Part shown: piece after piece, positions 62,025 through 64,000 of the stretch
Position numbering within the stretch: position 1 is the first letter of the stretch
Layout of the letters: each line of letters begins with the position of its first letter
From: DASVHS01 sp035468985
Lineage (GTDB): Bacteria; Acidobacteriota; Thermoanaerobaculia; Gp7-AA8
Direction: 5' to 3'
Length of the DNA stretch: 64,000 nt
NCBI GenBank assembly: GCA_035468985.1
Contig: DATISF010000077.1
Coordinates: 1-64,000, forward strand
The notes under the pieces: model-generated
Database searches by the model: none
Seen by the model: the letters and a program-made list of their open reading frames with translations, nothing else
Told to the model about the DNA's origin: nothing
Made by a program: the position numbers and the translations under genes

Positions 62025-64000
62025 ATGGTCCTGCGGCACCACCGGTGTGTCATCGCGTTTCTCGCGTTTTTCATGGCGGCGAGCCTCTCCGCCGCCATTC
62101 CGGAACGGGAGCGCACCGCACTTCTGGCGATCTACAACGGCACGAACGGCCCATCGTGGACCGACCACACCGGCTGGAACGGCGCCGCCGCGAGCGAATG
62201 CCAGTGGTACGGGGTTGTCTGCGATGACGCACAATCGACGGTCATTCGTCTGGAGCTCGGCTCCAACGGATTGACAGGCAGCGTTCCCGTGGCCATCGGA
62301 GATCTCGGCAACCTGACCGATCTCTATCTGCAGGACAACAGCCTCACCGGATCGATCCCCGACTCGATCGGCAACCTCACGAAGTTGCGTCTCCTGGAGC
62401 TGGAGCAGAACGGCTTCAGCGGCACGATTCCGCCGGCGCTGGGCAGACTCTCGAGCCTGACGGATCTTTTCTTGTACGACAATCGGCTCGGCGGATCGAT
62501 CCCGCCCGAGCTCGGCTCGCTCGCGCAGCTGCAGCGGCTCGGCCTTTCCACCAATCAGCTGACGGGATCGATCCCCTCGGCGCTCGGCCAGCTCCGAAAT
62601 CTGCAGCTGCTCGATCTGAGCGCCAACCAGCTCACGGGAAGCATTCCGGCGGAGATCGGCAACGCGGCGCAACTCAATGAGCTGAACCTCGCCGACAACC
62701 GTCTGAGCGGAACGATTCCTGTCGAGCTCTACTCGCTGTCGAATCTGCAGGCCTTGAATCTCGAGCAGAACCAGATCAGCGGAGCTCTGCGGGCAGAACT
62801 GGCGAAGCTGCAAAACCTGCAACGCCTGGTGCTCTGGGGCAACCAGCTCACCGGCGCGATTCCGACCCAGATCACGACCATGACCGCGCTTCAGCGGCTC
62901 GAGATTTCCATCAATCAATTCTCCGGCGCGATCCCGGCCGACATCGATCGGCTGCAAAACCTTCAGACGCTCGAGCTCGGCGAAAATGCATTCGAAGGGA
63001 CGATCCCTGCCGGCATCGGAAATCTTCGGAACCTCACTGTTCTGATTCTCGACCGCAACAAGCTCACCGGAACGATTCCGTCGGGAATCGCAAACCTCAC
63101 CGCACTCGAGATCCTGATCCTGGGGGAGAACGACTTCACCGGCAGCTTTCCCGACCTGAGAAACCTGACGAATCTGCGCGAGCTCTTCCTCGGCACGACG
63201 CGGCTGAGCGGAACGATCCCCGACATGTTCACGCAGATGTCGAACCTCCAGATCGTCTACATCGACAACACGCTCGCCAGCGGTTCGATCCCGCCGAGTC
63301 TCACGGCGGCGACGGCGCTGACCGCGGTCGATCTCTCGTACAACCAGTTGACCGGCTCGATTCCGGCCGACATCAACAAGCTCGTCAATCTGCAATACCT
63401 CACGTTGAGCTACAACCCCATGTCCGGCCCGATTCCGGATGGGCTCTGGGACTTGCGCGAGCTGCTGGACCTTCGCCTTGCCGGTCTCCACCTCGAAGGC
63501 ACGCTGTCGCCGCGGGTGGGCAATCTGACGAAGCTCGAGAACCTCGACGTCAACGAGAACGAGCTGACGGGCGTCATCCCACCGCAGATCGGGCAGCTCA
63601 ACGCGCTGCTTTATCTCACTCTCGGCGGAAACCGATTCAGCGGAAGCGTCCCACCCGAGCTCGCGCGCCTGACGAACCTCCTGCAACTCGACATCTACGG
63701 GAACAATCTGACCGGCGCCATGCCGCCGGATCTGGCCAGGATGACCTCCCTGATCGACGGCGGATCGGTGTTCCAGTACAACGCGCTTTACACGACCGAT
63801 GCCTCGCTGCGCGAGTTCCTCAACCGCAAGCAGTACGACCATGACTGGGAGAGCACGCAGACGGTCGTGCCGGCGAACGTTCGCGTGACCGCGAGCACCG
63901 ACCGCAACGCCACAGTCGAATGGACGCCGATCTCCTACCAGTGGGATGACGGCGGATATCAGGTTCGTGCCGCTCTGTCGCAGGGCGGAAATGCGGTGGC
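62025..64000 (+). CDS. Secreted leucine-rich repeat protein, plant-receptor type (runs off the window)
   Basis: At least 658 residues, incomplete at the 3' end. The signal peptide includes CVIAFLAFFMAASLSAA. It is followed by the plant-like LRRNT cap (ALLAIYNGTNGPSWTDHTGW ... ECQWYGVVCDD) and about 21 repeats of the 24-residue plant-specific type, consensus LxxLxxLxLxxNxLTGSIPxxIGx. Only the repeat near 63170 (FPDLRNLTNLREL) departs in length. After residue 590 the sequence changes to NVRVTASTDRNATVEWTPIS, the start of a fibronectin type III domain. It is probably a large cell-surface adhesion or binding protein. A minus-strand open frame across it is a mirror of the repeats. Confidence 0.9.
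   Translation, partial: MVLRHHRCVIAFLAFFMAASLSAAIPERERTALLAIYNGTNGPSWTDHTGWNGAAASECQWYGVVCDDAQSTVIRLELGSNGLTGSVPVAIGDLGNLTDLYLQDNSLTGSIPDSIGNLTKLRLLELEQNGFSGTIPPALGRLSSLTDLFLYDNRLGGSIPPELGSLAQLQRLGLSTNQLTGSIPSALGQLRNLQLLDLSANQLTGSIPAEIGNAAQLNELNLADNRLSGTIPVELYSLSNLQALNLEQNQISGALRAELAKLQNLQRLVLWGNQLTGAIPTQITTMTALQRLEISINQFSGAIPADIDRLQNLQTLELGENAFEGTIPAGIGNLRNLTVLILDRNKLTGTIPSGIANLTALEILILGENDFTGSFPDLRNLTNLRELFLGTTRLSGTIPDMFTQMSNLQIVYIDNTLASGSIPPSLTAATALTAVDLSYNQLTGSIPADINKLVNLQYLTLSYNPMSGPIPDGLWDLRELLDLRLAGLHLEGTLSPRVGNLTKLENLDVNENELTGVIPPQIGQLNALLYLTLGGNRFSGSVPPELARLTNLLQLDIYGNNLTGAMPPDLARMTSLIDGGSVFQYNALYTTDASLREFLNRKQYDHDWESTQTVVPANVRVTASTDRNATVEWTPISYQWDDGGYQVRAALSQGGNAV

Noticed and set aside
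61986..63842. 618-residue minus-strand open frame
   Set aside because: It mirrors the LRR repeats of the plus-strand gene, has repetitive Arg/Gln/Leu composition, no start signal, and the plus frame has a signal peptide and clear LRR pattern.

Overview
The window is GC-rich, almost fully coding DNA with no rRNA, tRNA, transposase or phage gene. The gene set fits a Gram-negative, aerobic or respiratory soil-type bacterium: DUF885 and S9A peptidases, serine hydrolases, a patatin lipoprotein, orphan MacB/FtsX-type permeases, alpha-2-macroglobulin, Mo hydroxylases and a surface LRR protein. An Acidobacteriota origin is my best guess; it rests on gene repertoire only, as there is no marker gene.

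Layout. 1-578: array of two palindromic repeat families (A and B). 0.58-8.7 kb: sulfur island. A minus-strand series (ArsR regulator, DsrE, rhodanese/MBL, TusA, TauE permease, DUF1634) diverges from a plus-strand pair (FeS-NrfD fusion and a SoeA-like molybdoenzyme). A perfect palindrome that is also a symmetric sigma70-like promoter lies between them. The simplest model is capture of sulfane sulfur, oxidation to sulfite, and then export or oxidation of sulfite with electrons passed to quinone. 8.7-18.4 kb: membrane and envelope genes (phospholipase D-like protein, patatin lipoprotein, HEAT/ankyrin protein, M48 protease, orphan PilN/PilO pair). 18.5-21 kb: IorAB-like Mo hydroxylase. 21-26.7 kb: secreted protein, repeat-filled gap, serine hydrolase, MFS transporter, DUF885 peptidase.

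26.8-34.3 kb holds a tightly coupled four-gene operon of unknown function (4-TM protein, membrane protein with a GspG-like domain, BatD-like protein, duplicated PH/zinc-ribbon protein). It is followed by an RsbW/STAS partner-switch pair, an ECF sigma factor, its probable anti-sigma and a coiled-coil membrane protein. A shared bipartite motif precedes the sigma gene and the coiled-coil gene. 34.3-41.3 kb: large gluzincin/propeller/barrel protein, PrsW protease, phosphodiester glycosidase, PilZ protein. 41.3-45.2 kb: PaoABC-type aldehyde oxidoreductase. 45.2-50.6 kb: alpha-2-macroglobulin. 50.7-64 kb: response regulator, beta-carbonic anhydrase, MetX-like hydrolase, two MacB-type permeases plus an HlyD-type adaptor, enoyl-CoA hydratase homologue, B12/radical SAM protein, prolyl oligopeptidase, and an LRR protein running off the end.

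The most unusual points are the bidirectional palindromic promoter of the sulfur island, a mobile palindromic repeat inserted in frame inside the SoeA-like gene, an FeS subunit with no canonical start codon behind a repeat-invaded leader, the unknown four-gene envelope operon, and the repeated ECF-type promoter motif.
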